A stretch of 64,000 nucleotides of DNA from Spongospora subterranea f. sp. subterranea (lineage: Eukaryota > Endomyxa: Phytomyxea > Phytomyxea > Plasmodiophorida), in NCBI GenBank assembly GCA_049724395.1, contig JAUGWO010000172.1, positions 58,989 to 122,988 on the forward strand. The letters run 5' to 3'. Below are positions 34,736 through 44,683 of this stretch, piece after piece. Below the pieces are notes generated by a model. It was not told the DNA's origin. It worked only from the letters and a program-made list of their open reading frames with translations, and did not search any database. A program made the translations under genes and the position numbers. How positions within the stretch are numbered: position 1 is the stretch's first letter; each line of letters opens with the position of its first letter.

Positions 34736-35866
34736 ATGCACAGCATTACAGTTGCCGCCCTATTGGGAGTTATCGTTGCCGTCGAGGGCTTCGCACCAAT
34801 TGTTGGCCCGGTCGCCAGTACAGGGTCATTTGACAGAGCCAATAACGACAAGTTCAGGAAAGGATATACCACGAACACCCATGATGTTATCAAGCAAGCA
34901 GACTCCGACAGTCAGCTAAAAACATTTGATCGCGAGAACAACGGTCTCACAGCGTCCAAGGCTGCATCAATTGGTGTTGGCCCATTTGGAGGCGTGGCTG
35001 ATGGTGCACGAGCGATAGGATTGGCCAATCAATACGATAGAGGAGTGGCGAAACAAGATCTCTCGCGTGTGGCAAAGCAACACGCCGATAGCGAGTCGTC
35101 GGCGCTGGATGTTGGAAACGTGAAGGGAAGAGCGACAAGCGATGCAGCGATCGATGCTGTTGGATATGGCCCATCGATTGGATCAGCCGCTTCGGATATC
35201 AACCAGCATCGGCATCAGGATATATCTGACCGAAGCCATGTAGACCAGTCGCTAGTGCAATCACTGACCAATAACGAGCGATACGATCGTGGTGTTAACA
35301 ACGCCAATATCGTATCCCAAGCGGCGATTGCCGATGGGGCTTTGAGCACTGGAGCCAGTCAAGTGGATTTCGCCCACAGCCGGGACCGGGCTCATTTCGT
35401 GAACACAATCCCTGGAGCTGGAACCACGACAGACTCCCGTCAAGCTAATGTCGTTAATCACGCCGTTAATGACGCATCAGCCGAGAAGGCAACCGAGACC
35501 AATTCCGTTATCGGAGGTGTATTTGGTGGAGCAGCGGGAGAAAGCTCTGATATCGGTCGGGAACGTGCCCACCGACGTGCATTCCACCACGACGATGTGT
35601 CTGAATCCCATGGTTTCGAGGCAGGAATTGTTAAAAATCTAGATTCCGATTGGGCGAAAGGAACGAAATCGTCCTCTGCCGGTATTGATGGGTTCGCAGG
35701 AGCCAGTTCAGGCGCGTCAAAAGCTGCTTTGGTAGTTGGCCATGATCGGAGCAGCGAAAATATTGATCTCGCCAACAATGCTCACAAAGCCACTTCTGCC
35801 ACATCGGAAGCCTTTGACGATCGCAATTCAGAACATAATATTGCGTCGAGTGCAGATATTGGTTGA
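34736..35866 (+). CDS. Secreted cysteine-free repeat protein, copy 1
   Basis: A single exon of 376 residues. The start is the ATG at 34736 (MHSITVAALLGVIVAVEG), a clear signal peptide with likely cleavage near residue 18-20. The rest is hydrophilic, rich in Ala, Ser, Gly, Asp and Asn, with no cysteine and no membrane span. About five loose repeats of 60-68 residues each pair a glycine-rich block (VGPFGGVADGA, GYGPSIGSAAS, GGVFGGAAGESS, GFAGASSGAS) with a DR or HDR motif 15-20 residues later. An AATAAA-like signal follows the stop. I know no matching family. Roles such as a wall, matrix or secreted effector protein are possible, but nothing in the sequence decides. Confidence 0.8.
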   Translation: MHSITVAALLGVIVAVEGFAPIVGPVASTGSFDRANNDKFRKGYTTNTHDVIKQADSDSQLKTFDRENNGLTASKAASIGVGPFGGVADGARAIGLANQYDRGVAKQDLSRVAKQHADSESSALDVGNVKGRATSDAAIDAVGYGPSIGSAASDINQHRHQDISDRSHVDQSLVQSLTNNERYDRGVNNANIVSQAAIADGALSTGASQVDFAHSRDRAHFVNTIPGAGTTTDSRQANVVNHAVNDASAEKATETNSVIGGVFGGAAGESSDIGRERAHRRAFHHDDVSESHGFEAGIVKNLDSDWAKGTKSSSAGIDGFAGASSGASKAALVVGHDRSSENIDLANNAHKATSATSEAFDDRNSEHNIASSADIG

Positions 35867-36443
35867 TGAAGAATGCCAATCAATGTATAAATAAAAAAGC
35901 ATCTGTACCGCCCATCATTATACCTATCACTATCACTACAGAGTGGCACCCCGTCATCTTTTTGCCACCAACATTTGATTTACAGCGGAGATACGGTAGA
36001 GTGGCATCTCCTGCCGCAAAACAAGCCACCATTTTCTCGGACAGCGTATCCTGCCTCCATGAACCTTGTCATGCAGTGCGGGTCGTTGCCAAAGTGCAAT
36101 TCCTTCCCGCTACGAACTTGTCGCGATAAAAGTGACGTTGAATATGTCCGGCCAGGGTTCGAACCCTCCAGCATTTCTCGAATCTAAAAAACACCGCATT
36201 CAGCGTCACGTCAGGCATCTCTGAAAAATGTGATGTGTCAACAAAAACAGAATCGCGGATTTGGAATTTTTCCAAGGGATTTATTGTTAGCGGCAAAGAA
36301 GCGGCTGACGTGAGCTCAAATTAAGGAAAACTCGGGGCCGGAAGCGCATCGATAGAGAAGATGTTTCTCAAAAAGCGCAGCAGTGGAACTGCACCAAAGG
36401 GCGACTTTGCGAGGACTTTAATTAATTAATATTGGCTGTTGAA
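35867..36443. other. Intergenic after copy 1
   Basis: No gene recognised. A GGGTTCGAACCC palindrome near 36150 looks like a tRNA T-arm, but no cloverleaf can be built around it. Confidence 0.4.
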
Positions 36444-36740
36444 ATGTCGTTCCAAGACTTGGACATCGACAAGTTGGATAAGGTGTTTTTGTCCTTACGA
36501 TTAGCTATGCAAAATACGATGCTAGCGAAAGGTGACAACAACTACAAAGGTTGGGCATTTGTGCAAAACCCGACTGAGGTCTGAAGGACGACATCCTGGT
36601 TTCGTCATTTGTGACGAGGAAGCAATCAGAGTTGCGAAAACTGCTTTGAACTTGCAATAAATATCCTTTTATCAAATCGGACTATCATTTCTGAAAATTG
36701 AAAATCCGTGAATCGGACTATCATTTCTGAACGGAGAGAG
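36444..36740 (+). pseudogene. Stowaway-like mariner relic (transposase C-terminus plus end repeat)
   Basis: The reading DIDKLDKVFLSLRLAMQNTM then GDNNYKG parallels the last 45 residues of the mariner transposase at 62119-63357 (DREKLNDISLTLQLCMTEIM, GGNNYKL). A terminal repeat in reverse orientation (TTTCTGAACGGAGAGAG followed by TA) closes the relic at 36740. The left end and most of the gene are gone. Confidence 0.65.
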
Positions 36741-37228
36741 TACAAAACAACCATTTTGTTTTTTATGTACAGTATTTAGTACTGTACACAAACTTTTTAC
36801 ATGAAACAACTGCGTGGAAAACATGCGCAGCCCTATCGAAAATCAGCTACGTACATAGAAAAAATAAATCAGTATCGCGATCACAGAATAAGCCGTATTT
36901 TAGTTTAAAAATGCACATATTTGTCGTATTTTCAGGTCCCTAATCACAGAATATGACCATCCGTATTTAGGGCTTTCACGACGCAATATTCTGTGCTCTA
37001 CGGTATACCCAGACCTACATGGTTGACTTCGTGACTGAAATGGGGTGCGACTGAGAGGGTCCCTTGGCCACGGCGCACGTACCCAAACCTATTTTCGTTG
37101 TAATATCGCGAAGTTATTTGTCGTAATCAGATGCAGAATACGTGGCTCTCGATCTCTCCATATGATTCAACGTTAGATGATCTCATAGACTTGGAAAAAA
37201 CATGGAAAAGACCCAATTTAAACCGTGT
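36741..37228. other. Intergenic
   Basis: AT-rich, no gene recognised. Confidence 0.4.
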
Positions 37229-37428
37229 CTTCGCTGTTGGACATGCAGCAATTGTTCGGGACTATCTTTCGCGTGAGCCTACTTTTTCCTAAAAATAGGG
37301 CAAAAATTGGCAATTCCTCAAGAATCTTTGTGAACTCATTTTGAACCGCCGGCGAAAGATCCATTCGGGATAAGTAGGGTCACGCGAAAGATAGTCCCGA
37401 ACAATTGCTGCATGTCCAGCAGCGAAGT
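37229..37428. repeat. Foldback element touching the copy 2 breakpoint
   Basis: Arms of about 48 bases (37229-37276 and 37381-37428) are almost perfect reverse complements (CTTCGCTGTTGGACATGCAG against CTGCATGTCCAGCAGCGAAG). Homology of secreted gene copy 2 to the other copies begins at the very next bases. Confidence 0.8.
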
Positions 37429-37712
37429 CACCCTACATTTGGTTATAACAAAACGGTGGGTAATTCTCAGCGTATGGCTATCAACATCGGAAATTCAGTT
37501 CAGCATTTGAGGTTCTGTGCACGTTCATATCTCAAATACCGGGTGATTTCGGTGATTGATATATGGCGCGTTTTGACAGGTTCTATTAATAACAATCAAA
37601 CGGCCGATGAGTTGATTAGAGAGAACCCCGACGGCGAATTACGCCATTACGATATTCACTTTCTAAGTGTTGTGTTCAAGTTTGTATTCAGAACAACTGT
37701 CAGTTGATAATC

Positions 37713-38843
37713 ATGCACAGCATTACAGTTGCCGCCCTATTGGGAGTTATCGTTGCCGTCGAGGGCTTCGCACCGAATGTTGGCCCGGTCGCCAGTACAG
37801 GGTCGTTTGACAGAGCCAATAAAGACAAGTTCAGGAAAGGATATACCACGAACACTCATGATGTTATCAAGCAAGCAGACTCCGACAGTCAGCTAAAAAC
37901 ATTTGATCGCGAGAACAACGGTCTCACAGCGTCCAAGGCTGCATCAATTGGTGTTGGCCCATTTGGAGGCGTGGCTGATGGTGCACGAGCGATAGGATTG
38001 GCCAATCAATACGATAGAGGAGTGGCGAAACAAGATCTCTCGCGTGTGGCAAAGCAACACGCCGATAGCGAGTCGTCGGCGCTGGATGTTGGAAACGTGA
38101 AGGGAAGAGCGACAAGCGATGCAGCGATCGATGCTGTTGGATATGGCCCATCGATTGGATCAGCCGCTTCGGATATCAACCAGCATCGGCATCAGGATAT
38201 ATCTGACCGAAGCCATGTAGACCAGTCGCTAGTGCAATCACTGACCAATAACGAGCGATACGATCGTGGTGTTAACAACGCCAATATCGTATCCCAAGCG
38301 GCGATTGCCGATGGGGCTTTGAGCACTGGGGCCAGTCAAGTGGATTTCGCCCACAGCCGGGACCGGGCTCATTTCGTGAACACAATTCCTGGAGCTGGAA
38401 CCACGACAGACTCCCGTCAAGCTAATGTCGTTAATCACGCCGTTAATGACGCATCAGCCGAGAAGGCAACCGAGACCAATTCCGTTATCGGAGGTGTATT
38501 TGGTGGAGCAGCGGGAGAAAGCTCTAACATCGGTCGGGAACGTGCCCATCAACGTGCATTCCACCACGACGATGTGTCTGAATCCCATGGTTTCGAGGCA
38601 GGAATTGTTAAAAATCTAGATTCCGATTGGGCGAAAGGCACGAAATCGTCCTCTGCCGGTATTGATGGGTTCGCAGGAGCCAGTTCAGGCGCGTCAAAAG
38701 CTGCTTTGGTTGTTGGGCACGACCGAAGCAGCGAAAACATTGATCTCGCCAACAATGCCCACAAAGCCACATCGGCCACATCGGAAGCCTTTGACGACCG
38801 CGATTCAGAACATAATATTGCGTCGAGTGCAGTTATTGTTTGA
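37713..38843 (+). CDS. Secreted cysteine-free repeat protein, copy 2
   Basis: A single exon of 376 residues, full length, differing from copy 1 at only about a dozen residues (for example N for I after FAP in the mature N-terminus, and a V-I-V ending). It has the same signal peptide, the same five-repeat layout and no cysteine. The upstream block is conserved for about 290 bases only, and the MBOAT tail present before copies 1 and 3 is absent here. An AATAAA lies about 20 bases after the stop. Function is unknown. Confidence 0.8.
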   Translation: MHSITVAALLGVIVAVEGFAPNVGPVASTGSFDRANKDKFRKGYTTNTHDVIKQADSDSQLKTFDRENNGLTASKAASIGVGPFGGVADGARAIGLANQYDRGVAKQDLSRVAKQHADSESSALDVGNVKGRATSDAAIDAVGYGPSIGSAASDINQHRHQDISDRSHVDQSLVQSLTNNERYDRGVNNANIVSQAAIADGALSTGASQVDFAHSRDRAHFVNTIPGAGTTTDSRQANVVNHAVNDASAEKATETNSVIGGVFGGAAGESSNIGRERAHQRAFHHDDVSESHGFEAGIVKNLDSDWAKGTKSSSAGIDGFAGASSGASKAALVVGHDRSSENIDLANNAHKATSATSEAFDDRDSEHNIASSAVIV

Positions 38844-39063
38844 TTATTGAAGATTCCACTCCATGTAAATAAAGTCACATCGTCCTGTAAAAACGCCTTT
38901 ATGTCGATTATTATAGATGAGAACCAGCTGAATGGATTGATTAGCAACAAAATTGTATTTCTTTCGCCGATGCCCAGATTCCCGGTGGGTTGGCCGTTTC
39001 GCAGTGCGTTACCGGCAAGCTGCGGCATTTGTCGCAAATTTCCGTCCTGACTCCTGACCTGCT

Positions 39064-40394
39064 ATGGCTGATTCTCCGGCGATTCTGCATTTTGCTGAAT
39101 TGCTCAGATCTGCCAAACTCAATGGGTCTTTGGAACTATCCAAGCGCACAGTTAATGTCGGTTTCGTCTGTTCTTATCTGGCCCAGATTTAATTGCGGCA
39201 TAATCCAGGTGCTATCCAAAGTCGTCCGTGATTGCAATGTCAATTCTGTCGAAGGGTTGATCGATTTAGTTCGAAGCTCAGGCAACGTTCTGGTATTCAC
39301 GATTGTTTTATCCAGCATTTTTGTATTTGACTGTTTTTTTTTCAACTCGATGAAGATTCGAAGCAGGCCTCAGGAGCTTGTGATTGGCAACATTGTCAGG
39401 CGGTTTTTGTCCATTATTCGTGGAATTGCATTAGAAAATGGCCCTGTATGGAACGGTTTCATATGCTATGATTGCAACCGAAATGACATTAATTGCGTCA
39501 CTGCAGGACGATCCAACAATATACGGTACCTCTGATGAGCATTTGATGGCGCTGGTCAATTCAGGTAATAGTTTATCAGCCCTTTTCTTGTGAAAACGAC
39601 GTAATAATTTCATCTTAGAGATGCGAGAGACAATATCGTTGGAGATCGCCGAACTATTCGGTGAAATTGATCTTACCTTAACCAACATCACTCAATACGC
39701 TGTTGATCATATTCATTCTAAGTGAGAGTATCCCATATCACACTCACGCCACAATATATATTGATTATCGTGGCAGTGAAGTCATCTTAACATTTGGGGA
39801 ATCCTCGTCGGTGTCCGCCTTTCTGATCGCTGGCGGATCGTCCCGAAATATATCAGTGATCGTGGCGGAATCCGGTCCCAAGAAATATGGATACACGATG
39901 TGCCAGCAGCTGGCCAAACACGGAATTCAGACAACGTTGATCCCAGATTCCCATGTCTACGCCGTTATGCCCAGCGTTAATAAGGTTGTGTTCGGTACCC
40001 AAGCTGTCCTGGCCGATGGCGGCTTGCTAGGGTTTACTGGATCCCATAATATTGCCGCTTGTGCTCGTAGCCATGCTGTTCCCGTTATCGTCGTGGCCGG
40101 TATCTACAAGTTCAGCCCGCTCTACGCCTTCAATCAGGATACGTTAAATGCTCATAACAAGCCAAGCGATATCCTATCTTATGAAGACAAATGTTCAACT
40201 CAAGTCCACATCTATAAGTAAGAAATGCTCTCAACTTCAGTGAGATATTGAATATTCTGTGAACTAGCCCTGCTTTCGATTACGTCCCATCTACATATAT
40301 CGCCTTATTCGTGACCAATGTTGGTCCTTATCATCCCTCATATATCTATAGATTGTTGTCTGAGGTATATAATCAAGCCGATCTGGATTTATAA
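39064..40394 (+). CDS. eIF2B beta subunit (translation initiation)
   Basis: At least six exons with short introns. The first is 39064-39156 (MADSPAILHFAELLRSAKLN). Then VEGLIDLVRSSGNVL, QELVIGNIVRRFLSIIRG, LFGEIDLTLTNITQYAVDHIHS joined to NEVILTFGESSSVSAFL, VIVAESGPKKYGYTMCQQLAKHG, IQTTLIPDS, VNKVVFGTQAVLADGGLLGFTGSH and, across the last splice (after 40218), FDYVPSTYIALFVTNVGPYHPSYIYRLL. The EHIHSNEVI-like motif and the terminal VTN-G-x-H-PSYIYRLL point to the beta rather than alpha or delta subunit. The eIF2B complex reloads eIF2 with GTP. The frame is open wherever I could place the splices, although I did not verify the middle introns base by base. Confidence 0.88.
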
Positions 40395-40461
40395 AACGCA
40401 AAACCTTCTCTCTAGCTCTGCCGTAAATTTGCCTCTTTCAAAAACACGATTATCTAACTCT

Positions 40462-41173
40462 TCATTGGCATCCCTTTCTCAAAGCGCCCCGACAGCTCAT
40501 CCAAAATTCACTCTCGTCCCCTTCATCTCTTAATTGATCCAGACTATCATTGCTGTTGATCACTTCTATCTCGCATTCGACGTTTTCCAGATCTTTACAG
40601 AAGCCGTTGGCGATTCCGTCCACAGAAAGTGCTGCTTCCAAGTCATCATAATCAACGGCAAACGATGCTCGAAATGCTCGATCATACTCATTCGTAGATG
40701 GATTAGGGTTAAACTTGGGCCCTTCTAATCCAAACAATTCCTCGTCCTCGTCGTTCCCATGGTTAATATGTTCAACCATTAACTTAGCGTTTTCACAGAT
40801 TGCATCCACTGTGGCATAAAAGTTGTCGCGATCGAAAATAGATATTCCTAGAGGCGTTGCGTCCGTTATCTCTCTGACTGTATCTCGATATATTCCCGCG
40901 AGATTTGAGTAATGTGCCCGACAAAGACCTAGACTCTAGCATCAGCGCCCACTGAACATCAATGCCAGTTCAGTCACCTGGTGTAAACGGATCTGGATCG
41001 ATAAAAACGCATTTAGCAATGTTAGGGTCAACCCGAGCTGTCAGAGACAGACTCCTTGAAACAGATATGAAGTCGTGGCCGTGCTTTTGGGTCTCATCCC
41101 AGAGCAGCTGATCATATGTTTTTGGCCATCCAGGTCCTGGACCTGATAGGTCATCTTGGATCGAAAAGCTCAT
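40462..41173 (-). CDS. Small acidic protein, family unknown
   Basis: Exons 41173-40978 and 40928-40462 joined across a 49-base intron give 220 residues. The N-terminal half holds SGPGPGWPKTYDQLLWDET and a VSRSLSLTARVDPN stretch. The second half is acidic (NDEDEELFGLEG, ECEIEVINSNDSLDQL). No signal peptide, membrane span or known motif. It is convergent with eIF2B-beta, with stops about 70 bases apart. The joined frame is clean, which supports a real gene, but I cannot name it. Confidence 0.6.
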
Positions 41174-41367
41174 GAATATAGTTCGCCATCAGTTACAGAG
41201 GACGATAATAACCTGTACCCTCTCAACCGGAATATTATCGACAATCATTTAGCATGCAACCGTGTCTTTTTTTTTCTTGAAATTCAAAATTCCGAAAGAA
41301 TTCAAACCGGCGACAGAGGTAGATATTGTAGTAATCGAGCACGCGATAGCATCAGAAACCTAGTGAG

Positions 41368-41583
41368 GGTCGTGACTCAACGGCGAGGGGTGGCGAAATT
41401 TGTATTCTTCTGATGAGTTAGTTAGATTAGCACCTTAGATATAAAAAGCCATCGTTGTTCTAGGCCGTTCAAGTTCTAACAAAATCCTGATTGCCAATGG
41501 CTTTTTATATCTAAGGTGCTAATCTAACTGACTCATCAGAAGAATTCAAATTTTGCCACCCCCTCGCCGTTGCGTCACGACCC
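41368..41583. repeat. Foldback element
   Basis: Arms of about 85 bases (41368-41452 and 41498-41583) are reverse complements with a few mismatches (TTAGCACCTTAGATATAAAA against TTTTATATCTAAGGTGCTAA), with a 45-base loop. No coding content. Confidence 0.8.
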
Positions 41584-41841
41584 GTGACACGGATCGTCGA
41601 GAAACAGGTTCAGGTTCCCGCTACATCCCCCCCACTGACCCAGCCGTCAGGTCCCCAGACTGCAAGGTATTTGGAGACTGGAATTTGACGTGCAGGTTGC
41701 AATCGGCACGACAATGTTATCTACCGGGGATCAATACCGGCATCATCTGTGAATATCGGAAGACGAATGGTGTAATTAAATTAAAATGTGATTTCAACAA
41801 TCTAATTAATCCATTGAGCTGGGGGTTTGGGGACGATTGAT
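41584..41841. other. Short spacer before the minisatellite
   Basis: No gene recognised. Confidence 0.35.
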
Positions 41842-43013
41842 GTTACGGCAATCGGTGGGCCCAATCATGAGATAATGAGTTGATACGACTGGTGCGACAT
41901 GTTACGACAGTCGGTGGGGCCAATCATGAGATAATGAGTTGGATACGACTGGTGCGACATGTTACGGCAGTCGGTGGGGCCAATCATGAGATAATGAGTT
42001 GGATACGACTGGTGCGACATGTTACGGCAGTCGGTGGGGCCAATCATGAGATAATGAGTTGGATACGACTGGTGCGACATGTTACGGCAGTCGGTGGGCC
42101 CAATCATGAGATAATGAGTTGGATACGACTGGTGCGACATGTTACGGCAGTCGGTGGGGCCAATCATGAGATAATGAGTTGGATACGACTGGTGCGACAT
42201 GTTACGGCAGTCGGTGGGCCCAATCATGAGATAATGAGTTGGATACGACTGGTGCGACATGTTACGGCAGTCGGTGGGGCCAATCATGAGATAATGAGTT
42301 GGATACGACTGGTGCGACATGTTACGGCAGTCGGTGGGCCCAATCATGAGATAATGAGTTGGATACGACTGGTGCGACATGTTACGGCAGTCGGTGGGGC
42401 CAATCATGAGATAATGAGTTGGATACGACTGGTGCGACATGTTACGGCAGTCGGTGGGGCCAATCATGAGATAATGAGTTGGATACGACTGGTGCGACAT
42501 GTTACGGCAGTCGGTGGGGCCAATCATGAGATAATGAGTTGGATACGACTGGTGCGACATGTTACGGCAGTCGGTGGGGCCAATCATGAGATAATGAGTT
42601 GGATACGACTGGTGCGACATGTTACGGCAGTCGGTGGGGCCAATCATGAGATAATGAGTTGGATACGACTGGTGCGACATGTTACGGCAGTCGGTGGGCC
42701 CAATCATGAGATAATGAGTTGGATACGACTGGTGCGACATGTTACGGCAGTCGGTGGGGCCAAATCATGAGATAATGAGTTGGATACGACTGGTGCGACA
42801 TGTTACGGCAGTCGGTGGGGCCAATCATGAGATAATGAGTTGGATACGACTGGTGCGACATGTTACGGCAGTCGGTGGGGCCAATCATGAGATAATGAGT
42901 TGGATACGACTGGTGCGACATGTTACGGCAGTCGGTGGGGCCAATCATGAGATAATGAGTTGGATACGACTGGTGCGACATGTTACGGCAGTCGGTGGGC
43001 CCAATCATGAGAT
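41842..43013 (+). repeat. 60-bp minisatellite, about 20 units
   Basis: Almost perfect 60-base units (core GACATGTTACGGCAGTCGGT). The only common variation is GGTGGGGCC against GGTGGGCCC. Reading units in order, the C form appears at units 1, 5, 7, 9, 15 and 20. One unit (about 42762) has one extra A. The length is a multiple of three and the unit lacks stops in some frames, so both strands show long open readings without being genes. The decayed MBOAT duplicate starts about 45 bases after its end. Confidence 0.95.
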
Positions 43014-43049
43014 AGAGGCGACTGGAGCGACATGTTATGGAAGTCGGTG

Positions 43050-44010
43050 GGGAACGTTGCGCTCAATATATACTCTCATACCCTCACTATTAGGAACCGT
43101 CAGAATTACAGCAGAATTATGGCAATAGAGTTCTCAAGCAGTGTTCAAGGTTTGACTGATAACTGAAATCTATCCATTTCTGATGCCCTCGAAAACTGCA
43201 TGACGTCGTTGTGTTTATGCGTCGGGTCTTATGACAGACGTGTATTTGCGTATGACGACGCCCAAGTTTTTGCAGAAGATCTTCCCGAACCCGAAGTCAT
43301 TTTTAATGATTGATCACAAGCGCTTCATGGTATTCTGATGAGTTGCCGTTTCGTAATGGCTTAATGAGACGTATTCAGGCATGGATTCTACCCATCGTAT
43401 TATGCATTCTTTTTATCTGTAAACCTCGCTAAGAAGTGGACACCTGTGAGTGAGCATTTCCTTTCTGTGATTGTGAACTGAATCCATTTCAGTGTCAAAG
43501 AAGTTTGTGCTGCCTGATACTATTAGTGCTGATCCGGAACTCCATGGGACATTGAACCGAATGTGGAATTTCGGCATAGTCCATCGCCGATATCGTTGAG
43601 CAGTATTGCGGCATGGATTCTACCCATCGTATTATGCATTCTTTTTATCTGTAAACCTCGCTAAGAAGTGGACACCTGTGAGTGAGCATTTCCTTTCTGT
43701 GATTGTGAACTGAATCCATTTCAGTGTCAAAGAAGTTTGTGCTGCCTGATACTATTAGTGCTGATGGACGGCCAATTGTCGCTTTCAGGATCGTCTATAA
43801 CATCTGTTCTTCAGTAGTCATGTTCTTTCTAATGAATTACTTGGCTCTGCATTTGCATTGCTCCGTATATCTGATGCATTATCGCTTTGGTCATTGCTAT
43901 ATTGGTGTGGTCATGTGTTTTGCATTGTTATCATCATCATTTGCAGGTTTTTCCCTAGGCCCAAGACTCACACTAAGGATATGAACGCGTTTTTATTGCA
44001 AAAATTCATC
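43050..44010 (+). pseudogene. Decayed duplicate of the MBOAT 3' end
   Basis: Matches intron 8 through exon 12 of the MBOAT gene (about 33336-34044). Small deletions relative to the parent shift the frame (for example CTAAGAAG for CTAATGAAG near 43430), and the exon 10 region is shortened. It includes a second copy of the exon 11-intron-exon 12 start (43376-43532 and 43612-43764). No 5' half is present, so it cannot encode the enzyme. Confidence 0.85.
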
Positions 44011-44683
44011 GCTTCAACATTTAAAGAAATCTTTTCGTTTGGGACTCTTTTAAGCAGTGAAAATCGTAGCATGCGTAATGGTCATAACAGAAACAAAATC
44101 CTTTAAAAAGACAAGATTCAGAACAAATCAAAAACCGGCTGAGGCATGGGTAAGATCAGTGAATATTTCAAATATTATGGATGCATTACTGTATCACAAT
44201 ATTCTTACAGTTAATGTGCTATATAGCACATTACAGGCACTCAAAGCCTTGTGTTTGCCACCTGTTTAAAATGGATTGCGCCTCAGGAAACACATTTATC
44301 ATGTCCGCGGGGACGAACAACTACCAAGTATATCTTGGCAATTTTCCTAATCCAATCAAAGCCAAGATTCTGTGGCAAAGCAAATGCGTTCCCACATTCC
44401 CCCTACATTTGGTGATAACAAAACGGTGGTAATTCTCAGCGTATGGCTATCGATATCGGAAATTCAGTTCAGCATTTGAGGTTCTGTGCACGTTCGTATC
44501 TCAAATACCGGGTGATTTCGGTGATTTATATATGGCGCGTTTTGACAGGTTCTATTAATAACGATCAAACGGCCGATAAGCTGATTTACGAGAGAACCCC
44601 GACGGCGAATTACGCCATTACGATATTCGCTTTCTAAGTGTTGTGTTCAAGTTTGTATTCAGAACAACTGTCAGTTGATAATC

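Noticed and set aside
36130-36175. tRNA gene suggested by GGGTTCGAACCC
   Set aside because: No acceptor stem, D-arm or A-box can be built on either strand. The motif is a self-complementary 12-mer.
41842-43013. CRISPR-like array
   Set aside because: The 60-base units are contiguous with no unique spacers, and the genome is eukaryotic. This is a minisatellite.
41865-43128. Long open readings on both strands with 20-residue repeats
   Set aside because: They follow from a 60-base (multiple of three) minisatellite unit lacking stops. Both strands are open equally and no start or splice context supports a protein.
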